Assembly (NCBI GenBank): GCA_963995525.1 | Contig: CAXEFP010000001.1 | Coordinates: 434,001 to 498,000, forward strand | Direction of reading: 5' to 3' | Source: Escarpia spicata | Taxonomy: Eukaryota; Annelida; Polychaeta; Sabellida; Siboglinidae | DNA: 64,000 nt | Shown here: piece after piece, positions 49,481 through 60,911 of the stretch | Layout of the letters: every line of letters starts with the position of its first letter | How positions within the stretch are numbered: position 1 is the first letter of the stretch | Translations under genes and position numbers: made by a program | The notes under the pieces: generated by a model | Databases searched by the model: none | What the model saw: the letters and a program-made list of their open reading frames with translations, nothing else | What the model was told of the DNA's origin: nothing

Positions 49481-50622
49481 TATTATAGTATTATAGTATT
49501 ATAATATAGTAGTATAGTAGTATTGTAGGATGGAGGAGCCGTGTTATGTTGGAGTTGGAGAGTGTAGGATGGAGGAGCCATGTTATGTTGGAGTTGGAGA
49601 GTGCAGTATGGAGGAGCAATGCTATGTTGGTGTATAGTAGTATAGTAGTATAGTAGTATAGTAGTATAGTAGTATAGTAGGATAGTATTATTGTAGTATA
49701 GTAGTAGTATAGTAGTAGGATAGTAGTAGCATAGTAGTATAGTAGCATGGTAGTATAGTATTATAGTAGTATAGTAATATAGTAGTATAATAGTATGGTA
49801 GCATAGTAGTATAGTAGGATGGAGGAGCCATGTTATGTTGGAGTGTGTAGGATGGAGGAGCCATGTTATGTTGGAGTTGGAGAGTGCAGTATGGAGGAGC
49901 AATGCTATGTTGGTGTATAGTAGTATAGTAGTATAGTAGTATAGTAGTATAGTAGTATAGTAGTATAGTAGTATAGTAGTATAGTAGTATAGTGGTATAG
50001 TAGGATAGTAGTATAGTAGGATAGTAGTATAGTAGGATAGTAATATAGTAGGATAGTAGTATAGTAGGATAGTAGTATAGTAGGATAGTAGTATAGTAGG
50101 ATAGTAGTATAGTAGGATAGTAGTATAGTAGGATAGTAGTATAGTAGGATAGTAGTATAGTAGTATAGTAGTATAGTAGGATAGTAGTATAGTAGGATAG
50201 TAGTATAGTAGGATAGTAGTATAGTAGGATAGTAGTATAGTAGGATAGTAGTATAGTAGGATAGTAGTATAGTAGTATAGTAAGATAGTAGTATAGTAGG
50301 ATAGTAGTATAATAGGATAGTAGTATAGTAGGATAGTAGTATAGTAGGATAGTAGTATAGTAGGATAGTAGTATAGTAGTATAGTAGAATAGTAGTATAG
50401 TAGGATAGTAGTATAGTAGGATAGTAGTATAGTAGGATAGTAGTATAGTAGGATAGTAGTATAGTAGGATAGTAGTATAGTAGGATAGTAGTATAGTAGT
50501 ATAGTAGGATAGTAGTATAGTAGTATAGTAGTACAGTAGTATAGTAGTATAGTAGTATCGTAGTATAGTAGGATAGTAGGATAGTAGTATAGTAGTATAG
50601 TAGGATAGTAGTATAGTAGTGT
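49481..50622 (+). repeat. U, n, T, shortened h and long E tract
   Basis: U 49481-49526, n 49527-49633, T 49634-49815, h 49816-49916 (6-bp loss), E 49917-50622. The A variants at 50283 and 50312 are missing from the copy at 59657. Confidence 0.9.
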
Positions 50623-51171
50623 AGGATGGAGGAGCCATGTTATGTTGGATTTGGAAAGTGTAGGTTGGAGGAGCCATGCTATGTTTGAGTTGGAGAGTGT
50701 AGGAAGGATAAGCCATGTTATGTTGAAGTTGGAGAGTGTGGGATGGAGGAGTCATGCTGTGTTGGAGTTGGAGAGTGTAGTATGGAGGAACCATGTTATG
50801 TTGGAGTTGGAGAGTGTAGGATGGAGGAGCCATGTAATTTTTGAGTTGGAGAGTGCAGTATGGAGGAGCCATGCTATGATGGAGTTGGAGAGTGTAGGAT
50901 GGAGAAGCCATGTTATGTTGAAGTTGGAGAGTGTGGGATGGAGGAGTCATGCTGTGTTGGAGTTGGAGAGTGTAGGATGGAGGAACCATGTTATGTTGGA
51001 GTTGGAGAGTGTAGGATGGAGGAGCCATGTTATTTTGGAGTTGGAGAGTGCAGTATGGAGGAGCCATGCTATGTTGGATTTGGAGAGTGTAGGATGGAGA
51101 AGCCATGTTATGTTGAAGTTGGAGAGTGTGGGATGGAGGAGTCATGCTGTGTTGGAGTTGGAGAGTGTAGG
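50623..51171 (+). repeat. 39-mer block H549c
   Basis: Partner of 44191 and 60363, with gtaatttttgag. Confidence 0.95.
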
Positions 51172-51564
51172 ATGTTAGTATAGTAGTAGTATATTAGTGT
51201 AGTAGTATTATTGTAGTATAGTAGTAGTATAGTAGTAGGATAGTAGAAGCATAGTAGTATAGTAGCATAGTAGTATAGTATTATAGTAGTATAGTAATAT
51301 AGTAGTATAATAGTATGGTAGCATAGTAGTATAGTAGGATGGAGGAGCCATGTTATGTTGGAGTTGGAGTGTGTAGGATGGAGGAGCCATGTTATGTTGG
51401 AGTTGGAGAGTGCAGTATGGAGGAGCAATGCTATGTTGGTGTATAGTAGTATAGTAGTATAGTAGTATAGTAGTATAGTAGTACAGTAGTATAGTAGTAT
51501 AGTAGGATAGTAGTATAGTAGAATAGTAGTATAGTAGGATAGTAGGATAGTAGTATAGTAGTGT
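51172..51564 (+). repeat. c-linker, h block and short E tract
   Basis: T 51172-51335, h 51336-51442, E 51443-51564. Identical lengths to 44740 and 60912. Confidence 0.9.
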
Positions 51565-51918
51565 AGGATGGAGGAGCCATGTTATGTTGGATTTGGAAAG
51601 TGTAGGTTGGAGGAGCCATGCTATGTTGGAGTTGGAGAGTGTAGGAAGGATAAGCCATGTTATGTTGAAGTTGGAGAGTGTGGGATGGAGGAGTCATGCT
51701 GTGTTGGAGTTGGAGAGTGTAGGATGGAGGAACCATGTTATGTTGGAGTTGGAGAGTGTAGGATGGAGGAGCCATGTTATTTTGGAGTTGGAGAGTGCAG
51801 TATGGAGGAGCCATGCTATGTTGGAGTTGGAGAGTGTAGGATGGAGAAGCCATGTTATGTTGAAGTTGGAGAGTGTGGGATGGAGGAGTCATGCTGTGTT
51901 GGAGTTGGAGAGTGTAGG
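51565..51918 (+). repeat. 39-mer block H354b
   Basis: Starts an H354b -> H358 -> H549 trio that is repeated at 61305. Confidence 0.95.
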
Positions 51919-52495
51919 ATTTTAGTATAGTAGTAGTATATTAGTGTAGTAGTATTATAGTAGTATAATAGTAGTATAGTAGTAGGATAGTAGTAGCATA
52001 GTAGTATAGTAGCATAGTAGTATAGTATTATAGTAGTATAGTAGTATAATAGTATGGTAGCATAGTAGTATAGTAGGATGGAGGAGCCATGTTATGTTGG
52101 AGTTGGAGTGTGTAGGATGGAGGAGCCATGTTATGTTGGAGTTGGAGAGTGCAGTATGGAGGAGCAATGCTATGTTGGTGTATAGTAGTATAGTAGTATA
52201 GTAGTATAGTAGTATAGTAGGATAGTAGTATAGTAGTATAGTAGTATAGTAGGATAGTAGTATAGTAGGATAGTAGTATAGTAGGATAGTAGTATAGTAG
52301 GATAGTAGTATAGTAGGATAGTAGTATAGTAGGATAGTAGTATAGTAGGATAGTAGTATAGTAGGATAGTAGTATAGTATTATAGTATTATAGTATTATA
52401 GTATTATAGTATTATAGTAGTATAGTAGGATAGTAGGATAGTAGTATAGTAGGATAGTAGTATAGTAGTATAGTAGGATAGTAGTATAGTAGTGT
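51919..52495 (+). repeat. b-linker, h block and E tract with tagtatta run
   Basis: T 51919-52074, h 52075-52181, E 52182-52495. Five tagtatta units at 52375-52414. Confidence 0.9.
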
Positions 52496-52853
52496 AGGAT
52501 GGAGGAGCCATGTTATGTTGGATTTGGAAAGTGTAGGTTGGAGGAGCCATGCTATGTTGGAGTTGGAGAGTGTAGGAAGGATAAGCAATGTTATGTTGAA
52601 GTTGGAGAGTGTGGGATGGAGGAGTCATGCTGTGTTGGAGTTGGAGAGTGTAGGATGGAGGAACCATGTTATGTTGGAGTTGGAGAGTGTAGGATGGAGG
52701 AGCCATGTTATTTTGGAGTTGGAGAGTGCAGTATGGAGGAGCCATGCTATGTTGGAGTTGGAGAGTGTGGGATGGAGGAGCCATGCTGTGTTGGAGTTGG
52801 AGAGTGTAGGATGGAGGAGCCAGGCTATGTTGGGGTTGGAGTGTGTAGGATGG
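52496..52853 (+). repeat. 39-mer block H358 (gaggagcc start)
   Basis: No tag in the first unit, unlike the a-trio H358 blocks. Private aagcaatgtt near 52584, shared with 62244. Confidence 0.95.
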
Positions 52854-53849
52854 TATTATAGTATTATAGTATTATAATATAGTAGTATAGTAGTATTGTA
52901 GGATGGAGGAGCCGTGTTATGTTGGAGTTGGAGAGTGTAGGATGGAGGAGCCATGTTATGTTGGAGTTGGAGAGTGCAGTATGGAGGAGCAATGCTATGT
53001 TGGTGTATAGTAGTATAGTAGTATAGTAGTATAGTAGTATAGTAGGATAGTATTATTGTAGTATAGTAGTAGTATAGTAGTAGGATAGTAGTAGCATAGT
53101 AGTATAGTAGCATGGTAGTATAGTATTATAGTAGTATAGTAATATAGTAGTATAATAGTATGGTAGCATATTAGTATAGTAGGATGGAGGAGCCATGTTA
53201 TGTTGGAGTTGGAGTGTGTAGGATGGAGGAGCCATGTTATGTTGGAGTTGGAGAGTGCAGTATGGAGGAGCAATGCTATGTTGGTGTATAGTAGTATAGT
53301 AGTATAGTAGTATAGTAGGATAGTAGTATAGTAGGATAGTAGTATAGTAGGATAGTAGTATAGTAGGATAGTAGTATAGTAGTATAGTAGTATAGTAGTA
53401 TAGTAGGATAGTAGTATAGTAGGATAGTAGTATAGTAGGATAGTAGTATAGTAGGATAGTAGTATAGTAGGATAGTAGTATAGTAGGATAGTAGTATAGT
53501 AGGATAGTAGTATAGTAGTATAGTAAGATAGTAGTATAGTAGGATAGTAGTATAATAGGATAGTAGTATAGTAGGATAGTAGTATAGTAGGATAGTAGTA
53601 TAGTAGGATAGTAGTATAGTAGGATAGTAGTATAGTAGTATAGTAGGATAGTAGTATAGTAGGATAGTAGTATAGTAGGATAGTAGTATAGTAGGATAGT
53701 AGTATAGTAGGATAGTAGTATAGTAGTATAGTAGGATAGTAGTATAGTAGTATAGTAGTACAGTAGTATAGTAGTATAGTAGTATCGTAGTATAGTAGGA
53801 TAGTAGGATAGTAGTATAGTAGTATAGTAGGATAGTAGTATAGTAGTGT
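52854..53849 (+). repeat. U, n, T, h and E tract
   Basis: U 52854-52899, n 52900-53006, T 53007-53180 with tagcatattag near 53165, h 53181-53287, E 53288-53849. Confidence 0.9.
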
Positions 53850-54398
53850 AGGATGGAGGAGCCATGTTATGTTGGATTTGGAAAGTGTAGGTTGGAGGAG
53901 CCATGCTATGTTTGAGTTGGAGAGTGTAGGAAGGATAAGCCATGTTATGTTGAAGTTGGAGAGTGTGGGATGGAGGAGTCATGCTGTGTTGGAGTTGGAG
54001 AGTGTAGTATGGAGGAACCATGTTATGTTGGAGTTGGAGAGTGTAGGATGGAGGAGCCATGTAATTTTGGAGTTGGAGAGTGCAGTATGGAGGAGCCATG
54101 CTATGATGGAGTTGGAGAGTGTAGGATGGAGAAGCCATGTTATGTTGAAGTTGGAGAGTGTGGGATGGAGGAGTCATGCTGTGTTGGAGTTGGAGAGTGT
54201 AGGATGGAGGAACCATGTTATGTTGGAGTTGGAGAGTGTAGGATGGAGGAGCCATGTTATTTTGGAGTTGGAGAGTGCAGTATGGAGGAGCCATGCTATG
54301 TTGGATTTGGAGAGTGTAGGATGGAGAAGCCATGTTATGTTGAAGTTGGAGAGTGTGGGATGGAGGAGTCATGCTGTGTTGGAGTTGGAGAGTGTAGG
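53850..54398 (+). repeat. 39-mer block H549c
   Basis: Fourteen units with atgtttgag, gtaattttgg and gctatgatgg but not the gtaattttt change of 50623. Confidence 0.95.
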
Positions 54399-54783
54399 AT
54401 GTTAGTATAGTAGTAGTATATTAGTGTAGTAGTATTATTGTAGTATAGTAGTAGTATAGTAGTAGGATAGTAGAAGCATAGTAGTATAGTAGCATAGTAG
54501 TATAGTATTATAGTAGTATAGTAATATAGTAGTATAATAGTATGGTAGCATAGTAGTATAGTAGGATGGAGGAGCCATGTTATGTTGGAGTTGGAGTGTG
54601 TAGGATGGAGGAGCCATGTTATGTTGGAGTTGGAGAGTGTAGTATGGAGGAGCAATGCTATGTTGGTGTATAGTAGTATAGTAGTATAGTAGTATAGTAG
54701 TACAGTAGTATAGTAGTATAGTAGGATAGTAGTATAGTAGGATAGTAGTATAGTAGGATAGTAGGATAGTAGTATAGTAGTGT
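54399..54783 (+). repeat. c-linker, h block and short E tract
   Basis: T 54399-54562, h 54563-54669 with gagtgtagtatgg in place of gagtgcagtatgg, E 54670-54783. Confidence 0.9.
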
Positions 54784-54942
54784 AGGATGGAGGAGCCATG
54801 TTATGTTGGATTTGGAAAGTGTAGGTTGGAGGAGCCATGCTATGTTGGAGTTGGAGAGTGTAGGAAGGATAAGCCATGTTATGTTGAAGTTGGAGAGTGT
54901 GGGATGGAGGAGTCATGCTGTGTTGGAGTTGGAGAGTGTAGG
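54784..54942 (+). repeat. 39-mer block H159b, one cycle missing
   Basis: Four units; the b-type counterpart of the short block at 6333. It is 195 bp shorter than H354b, an apparently independent loss of one cycle. Confidence 0.94.
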
Positions 54943-55535
54943 ATTTTAGTATAGTAGTAGTATATTAGTGTAGTAGTATTATAGTAGTATAATAGTAGTA
55001 TAGTAGTAGGATAGTAGTAGCATAGTAGTATAGTAGCATAGTAGTATAGTATTATAGTAGTATAGTAGTATAATAGTATGGTAGCATAGTAGTATAGTAG
55101 GATGGAGGAGCCATGTTATGTTGGAGTTGGAGTGTGTAGGATGGAGGAGCCATGTTATGTTGGAGTTGGAGAGTGCAGTATGGAGGAGCAATGCTATGTT
55201 GGTGTATAGTAGTATAGTAGTATAGTAGTATAGTAGTATAGTAGGATAGTAGTATAGTAGTATAGTAGTATAGTAGGATAGTAGTATAGTAGGATAGTAG
55301 TATAGTAGGATAGTAGTATAGTAGGATAGTAGTATAGTAGGATAGTAGTATAGTAGGATAGTAGTATAGTAGGATAGTAGTATAGTAGGATAGTAGTATA
55401 GTAGGATAGTATTATAGTATTATAGTATTATAGTATTATAGTATTATAGTAGTATAGTAGTATAGTAGGATAGTAGGATAGTAGTATAGTAGGATAGTAG
55501 CATAGTAGTATAGTAGGATAGTAGTATAGTAGTGT
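54943..55535 (+). repeat. b-linker, h block and E tract
   Basis: T 54943-55098, h 55099-55205, E 55206-55535. Five tagtatta units near 55409 and a tagcatag near 55499, both inside the 440-bp duplicated segment. Confidence 0.9.
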
Positions 55536-55733
55536 AGGATGGAGGAGCCATGTTATGTTGGATTTGGAAAGTGTAGGTTGGAGGAGCCATGCTATGTTGG
55601 AGTTGGAGAGTGTAGGAAGGATAAGCCATGTTATGTTGAAGTTGGAGAGTGTGGGATGGAGGAGTCATGCTGTGTTGGAGTTGGAGAGTGTAGGATGGAG
55701 GAACCATGTTATGTTGGAGTTGGAGAGTGTAGG
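55536..55733 (+). repeat. 39-mer block H198, truncated at a duplication junction
   Basis: Five units ending gagagtgtagg and passing at once to atagtagtatag. No linker or h tail is present. It is the left copy of the first 198 bp of 55976-56333. Confidence 0.94.
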
Positions 55734-55975
55734 ATAGTAGTATAGTAGGATAGTAGTATAGTAGGATAGTAGTATAGTAGGATAGTAGTATAGTAGGATA
55801 GTAGTATAGTAGGATAGTAGTATAGTAGGATAGTAGTATAGTAGGATAGTATTATAGTATTATAGTATTATAGTATTATAGTATTATAGTAGTATAGTAG
55901 TATAGTAGGATAGTAGGATAGTAGTATAGTAGGATAGTAGCATAGTAGTATAGTAGGATAGTAGTATAGTAGTGT
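55734..55975 (+). repeat. E tract, 242 bp (right copy of duplication)
   Basis: Base-for-base repeat of 55294-55535 as far as I can read, with the same tagtatta run and tagcatag. Confidence 0.92.
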
Positions 55976-56333
55976 AGGATGGAGGAGCCATGTTATGTTG
56001 GATTTGGAAAGTGTAGGTTGGAGGAGCCATGCTATGTTGGAGTTGGAGAGTGTAGGAAGGATAAGCCATGTTATGTTGAAGTTGGAGAGTGTGGGATGGA
56101 GGAGTCATGCTGTGTTGGAGTTGGAGAGTGTAGGATGGAGGAACCATGTTATGTTGGAGTTGGAGAGTGTAGGATGGAGGAGCCATGTTATTTTGGAGTT
56201 GGAGAGTGCAGTATGGAGGAGCCATGCTATGTTGGAGTTGGAGAGTGTGGGATGGAGGAGCCATGCTGTGTTGGAGTCGGAGAGTGTAGGATGGAGGAGC
56301 CAGGCTATGTTGGGGTTGGAGTGTGTAGGATGG
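55976..56333 (+). repeat. 39-mer block H358 (gaggagcc start)
   Basis: Complete block. Has gttggagtcggag near 56275, one of very few CpG sites in the window. Confidence 0.95.
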
Positions 56334-56856
56334 TATTATAGTATTATAGTATTATAATATAGTAGTATAGTAGTATTGTAGGATGGAGGAGCCGTGTTAT
56401 GTTGGAGTTGGAGAGTGTAGGATGGAGGAGCCATGTTATGTTGGAGTTGGAGAGTGCAGTATGGAGGAGCAATGCTATGTTGGTGTATAGTAGTATAGTA
56501 GTATAGTAGTATAGTAGTATAGTAGTATAGTAGTATAGTAGTATAGTAGGATAGTAGTATATTAGTATAGTAGGATAGTAGTATAGTAGGATAGTAGTAT
56601 AGTAGGATAGTAGTATAGTAGGATAGTAGTATAGTAGGATAGTAGTATAGTAGTATAGTAGTATAGTAGGATAGTAGTATAGTAGGATAGTAGTATAGTA
56701 GGATAGTAGTATAGTAGGATAGTAGTATAGTAGGATAGTAGTATAGTAGGATAGTGGTATAGTAGGATAGTAGTATAGTAGTATAGTAGTATAGTAGTAT
56801 AGTAGGATAGTATGATAGTAGTATAGTAGTATAGTAGGATAGTAGTATAGTAGTGT
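56334..56856 (+). repeat. U, n, then E tract directly (no T or h)
   Basis: U 56334-56379, n 56380-56486, E 56487-56856. This is the only U-n pair not followed by T and h, consistent with an unequal exchange between the matching ends of n and h. E has atattag near 56560 and atgatag near 56812. Confidence 0.88.
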
Positions 56857-57210
56857 AGGATGGAGGAGCCATGTTATGTTGGATTTGGAAAGTGTAGGTT
56901 GGAGGAGCCATGCTATGTTGGAGTTGGAGAGTGTAGGAAGGATAAGCCATGTTATGTTGAAGTTGGAGAGTGTGGGATGGAGGAGTCATGCTGTGTTGGA
57001 GTTGGAGAGTGTAGGATGGAGGAACCATGTTATGTTGGAGTTGGAGAGTGTAGGATGGAGGAGCCATGTTATTTTGGAGTTGGAGAGTGCAGTATGGAGG
57101 AGCCGTGCTATGTTGGAGTTGGAGAGTGTAGGATGGAGAAGCCATGTTATGTTGAAGTTGGAGAGTGTGGGATGGAGGAGTCATGCTGTGTTGGAGTTGG
57201 AGAGTGTAGG
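56857..57210 (+). repeat. 39-mer block H354c
   Basis: Nine units; private gccgtgctatg near 57103, another rare CpG. Confidence 0.95.
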
Positions 57211-57915
57211 ATGTTAGTATAGTAGTAGTATATTAGTGTAGTAGTATTATTGTAGTATAGTAGTAGTATAGTAGTAGGATAGTAGTAGCATAGTAGTATA
57301 GTAGCATAGTAGTATAGTATTATAGTAGTATAGTAATATAGTAGTATAATAGTATGGTAGCATAGTAGTATAGTAGGATGGAGGAGCCATGTTATGTTGG
57401 AGTTGGAGTGTGTAGGATGGAGGAGCCATGTTATGTTGGAGTTGGAGAGTGCAGTATGGAGGAGCAATGCTATGTTGGTGTATAGTAGTATAGTAGTATA
57501 GTAGTATAGTGGTATAGTAGGATAGTAGTATAGTAGTATAGTAGGATAGTAGTATAGTAGGATAGTAGTATAGTAGGATAGTAGTATAGTAGGATAGTAG
57601 TATAGTAGTATAGTAGGATAGTAGTATAGTAGTATAGTAGGATAGTAGTATAGTAGAATAGTAGTATAGTAGGATAGTAGTATAGTAGGATAGTAGTATA
57701 GTAGGATAGTAGTATAGTAGGATAGTAGTATAGTAGGATAGTAGTATAGTAGGATAGTAGTATAATAGGATAGTAGTATAGTAGGATAGTAGTATAGTAG
57801 TATAGTAGTATAGTAGTATAGTAGTATAGTAGTATAGTAGTATAGTAGTATAGTAGTATAGTAGTACAGTAGTATAGTAGGATAGTAGTATAGTAGGATA
57901 GTAGTATAGTAGTGT
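57211..57915 (+). repeat. c-linker, h block and E tract
   Basis: T 57211-57374, h 57375-57481, E 57482-57915. The last 90 bp match 48086-48175, so the left edge of the 9.74-kb-offset copy lies inside this tract. Confidence 0.9.
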
Positions 57916-58269
57916 AGGATGGAGGAGCCATGTTATGTTGGATTTGGAAAGTGTAGGTTGGAGGAGCCATGCTATGTTGGAGTTGGAGAGTGTAGGAAGG
58001 ATAAGCCATGTTATGTTGAAGTTGGAGAGTGTGGGATGGAGGAGTCATGCTGTGTTGGAGTTGGAGAGTGTAGGATGGAGGAACCATGTTATGTTGGAGT
58101 TGGAGTGTGTAGGATGGAGGAGCCATGTTATTTTGGAGTTGGAGAGTGCAGTATGGAGGAGCCATGCTATGTTGGAGTTGGAGAGTGTAGGATGGAGAAG
58201 CCATGTTATGTTGAAGTTGGAGAGTGTGGGATGGAGGAGTCATGCTGTGTTGGAGTTGGAGAGTGTAGG
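57916..58269 (+). repeat. 39-mer block H354a
   Basis: Partner of 48176-48529. Confidence 0.95.
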
Positions 58270-58862
58270 ATTTTAGTAGAGTAGTAGTATATTAGTGTAA
58301 TAGTATTATAGTAGTATAATAGTAGTATAGTAGTAGGATAGTAGTAGCATAGTAGTATAGTAGCATAGTAGTATAGTAATATAGAAGTATAGTAGTATAA
58401 TAGTATAGTAGCATAGTAGTATAGTTGGATGGAGGAACCATGTTATGTTGGAGTTGGAGTGTGTAGGATGGAGGAGCCATGTTATGTTGGAGTTGGAGAG
58501 TGCAGTATGGAGGAGCAATGCTATGTTGGTGTATAGTAGTATAGTAGTATAGTAGTATAGTAGTATAGTAGTATAGTAGGATAGTAGGATAGTAGTATAG
58601 TAGTATAGTAGTATAGTAGGATAGTAGTATAGTAGGATAGTAGAATAGTAGGATAGTAGTATAGAAGGATAGTAGTATAGTAGGATAGTAGTATAGTAGG
58701 ATAGTAGTATAGTAGGATAGTAGTATAGTAGGATTGTAGTATAGTAGGATAATAGTATAGTATTATAGTATTATAGTATTATAGTAGTATAGTAGTATAG
58801 TAGGATAGTAGTATAGTAGGATAGTAGTATAGTAGTATAGTAGGATAGTAGTATAGTAGTGT
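58270..58862 (+). repeat. a-linker, h block and E tract
   Basis: T 58270-58426, h 58427-58532 (ggaggaacc), E 58533-58862. Confidence 0.9.
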
Positions 58863-59220
58863 AGGATGGAGTAGCCATGTTATGTTGGATTTGGAAAGTG
58901 TAGGTTGGAGGAGCCATGCTATGTTGGAGTTGGAGAGTGTAGGAAGGATAAGCCATGTTATGTTGAAGTTGGAGAGTGTGGGATGGAGGAGTCATGCTGT
59001 GTTGGAGTTGGAGAGTGTAGGATGGAGGAACCATGTTATGTTGGAGTTGGAGAGTGTAGGGTGGAGGAGCCATGTTATTTTGGAGTTGGAGAGTGAAGTA
59101 TGGAGGAGCCATGCTATGTTGGAGTTGGAGAGTGTGGGATGGAGGAGCCATGCTGTGTTGGAGTTGGAGAGTGTAGGATGGAGGAGCCAGGCTATGTTGG
59201 GGTTGGAGTGTGTAGGATGG
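58863..59220 (+). repeat. 39-mer block H358 (gagtagcc start), variant clade
   Basis: Third member of the gggtggag / gagtgaagt group. Confidence 0.95.
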
Positions 59221-60362
59221 TATTATAGTATTATAGTATTATAATATAGTAGTATAGTAGTATTGTAGGATGGAGGAGCCGTGTTATGTTGGAGTTGGAG
59301 AGTGTAGGATGGAGGAGCCATGTTATGTTGGAGTTGGAGAGTGCAGTATGGAGGAGCAATGCTATGTTGGTGTATAGTAGTATAGTAGTATAGTAGTATA
59401 GTAGTATAGTAGTATAGTAGGATAGTATTATTGTAGTATAGTAGTAGTATAGTAGTAGGATAGTAGTAGCATAGTAGTATAGTAGCATGGTAGTATAGTA
59501 TTATAGTAGTATAGTAATATAGTAGTATAATAGTATGGTAGCATAGTAGTATAGTAGGATGGAGGAGCCATGTTATGTTGGAGTGTGTAGGATGGAGGAG
59601 CCATGTTATGTTGGAGTTGGAGAGTGCAGTATGGAGGAGCAATGCTATGTTGGTGTATAGTAGTATAGTAGTATAGTAGTATAGTAGTATAGTAGTATAG
59701 TAGTATAGTAGTATAGTAGTATAGTAGTATAGTGGTATAGTAGGATAGTAGTATAGTAGGATAGTAGTATAGTAGGATAGTAATATAGTAGGATAGTAGT
59801 ATAGTAGGATAGTAGTATAGTAGGATAGTAGTATAGTAGGATAGTAGTATAGTAGGATAGTAGTATAGTAGGATAGTAGTATAGTAGGATAGTAGTATAG
59901 TAGTATAGTAGTATAGTAGGATAGTAGTATAGTAGGATAGTAGTATAGTAGGATAGTAGTATAGTAGGATAGTAGTATAGTAGGATAGTAGTATAGTAGG
60001 ATAGTAGTATAGTAGTATAGTAGGATAGTAGTATAGTAGGATAGTAGTATAGTAGGATAGTAGTATAGTAGGATAGTAGTATAGTAGGATAGTAGTATAG
60101 TAGGATAGTAGTATAGTAGTATAGTAGAATAGTAGTATAGTAGGATAGTAGTATAGTAGGATAGTAGTATAGTAGGATAGTAGTATAGTAGGATAGTAGT
60201 ATAGTAGGATAGTAGTATAGTAGGATAGTAGTATAGTAGTATAGTAGGATAGTAGTATAGTAGTATAGTAGTACAGTAGTATAGTAGTATAGTAGTATCG
60301 TAGTATAGTAGGATAGTAGGATAGTAGTATAGTAGTATAGTAGGATAGTAGTATAGTAGTGT
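59221..60362 (+). repeat. U, n, T, shortened h and long E tract
   Basis: U 59221-59266, n 59267-59373, T 59374-59555, h 59556-59656 (6-bp loss), E 59657-60362. E has the same length as at 49917 but lacks the taagat and ataata marks. Confidence 0.9.
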
Positions 60363-60911
60363 AGGATGGAGGAGCCATGTTATGTTGGATTTGGAAAGTG
60401 TAGGTTGGAGGAGCCATGCTATGTTTGAGTTGGAGAGTGTAGGAAGGATAAGCCATGTTATGTTGAAGTTGGAGAGTGTGGGATGGAGGAGTCATGCTGT
60501 GTTGGAGTTGGAGAGTGTAGTATGGAGGAACCATGTTATGTTGGAGTTGGAGAGTGTAGGATGGAGGAGCCATGTAATTTTTGAGTTGGAGAGTGCAGTA
60601 TGGAGGAGCCATGCTATGATGGAGTTGGAGAGTGTAGGATGGAGAAGCCATGTTATGTTGAAGTTGGAGAGTGTGGGATGGAGGAGTCATGCTGTGTTGG
60701 AGTTGGAGAGTGTAGGATGGAGGAACCATGTTATGTTGGAGTTGGAGAGTGTAGGATGGAGGAGCCATGTTATTTTGGAGTTGGAGAGTGCAGTATGGAG
60801 GAGCCATGCTATGTTGGATTTGGAGAGTGTAGGATGGAGAAGCCATGTTATGTTGAAGTTGGAGAGTGTGGGATGGAGGAGTCATGCTGTGTTGGAGTTG
60901 GAGAGTGTAGG
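60363..60911 (+). repeat. 39-mer block H549c
   Basis: Partner of 50623-51171, gtaatttttgag included. Confidence 0.95.

Larger units (their letters stand above)
45133..51564. repeat. 6.4-kb tandem duplication, copy 2
   Basis: Follows copy 1 directly; the next block, at 51565, begins a third round with H354b. Point differences from copy 1 exist, for example gttggatttgg at 45152 against gttgaatttgg at 38784. Confidence 0.88.
48086..54252. repeat. 9.74-kb-offset duplication, copy 1
   Basis: Matches 57826-64000. Block starts are 9740 bp apart from 48176 to 51565, then 9748 bp apart at 52496 and 53850. The 8-bp step comes from five tagtatta units at 52375-52414 against six at 62115-62162. Confidence 0.92.
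55294..56173. repeat. 440-bp tandem duplication crossing an 8-mer/39-mer boundary
   Basis: Left copy 55294-55733, right copy 55734-56173. Both have 242 bp of E tract, including tagtatta runs and a tagcatag variant, then 198 bp of H. At 55733 an H unit reading gtgtaggat passes straight into 8-mers, a junction seen nowhere else in the window. H (gtaggatgg) and E (gtaggatag) share gtaggat at the breakpoint. Confidence 0.9.
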
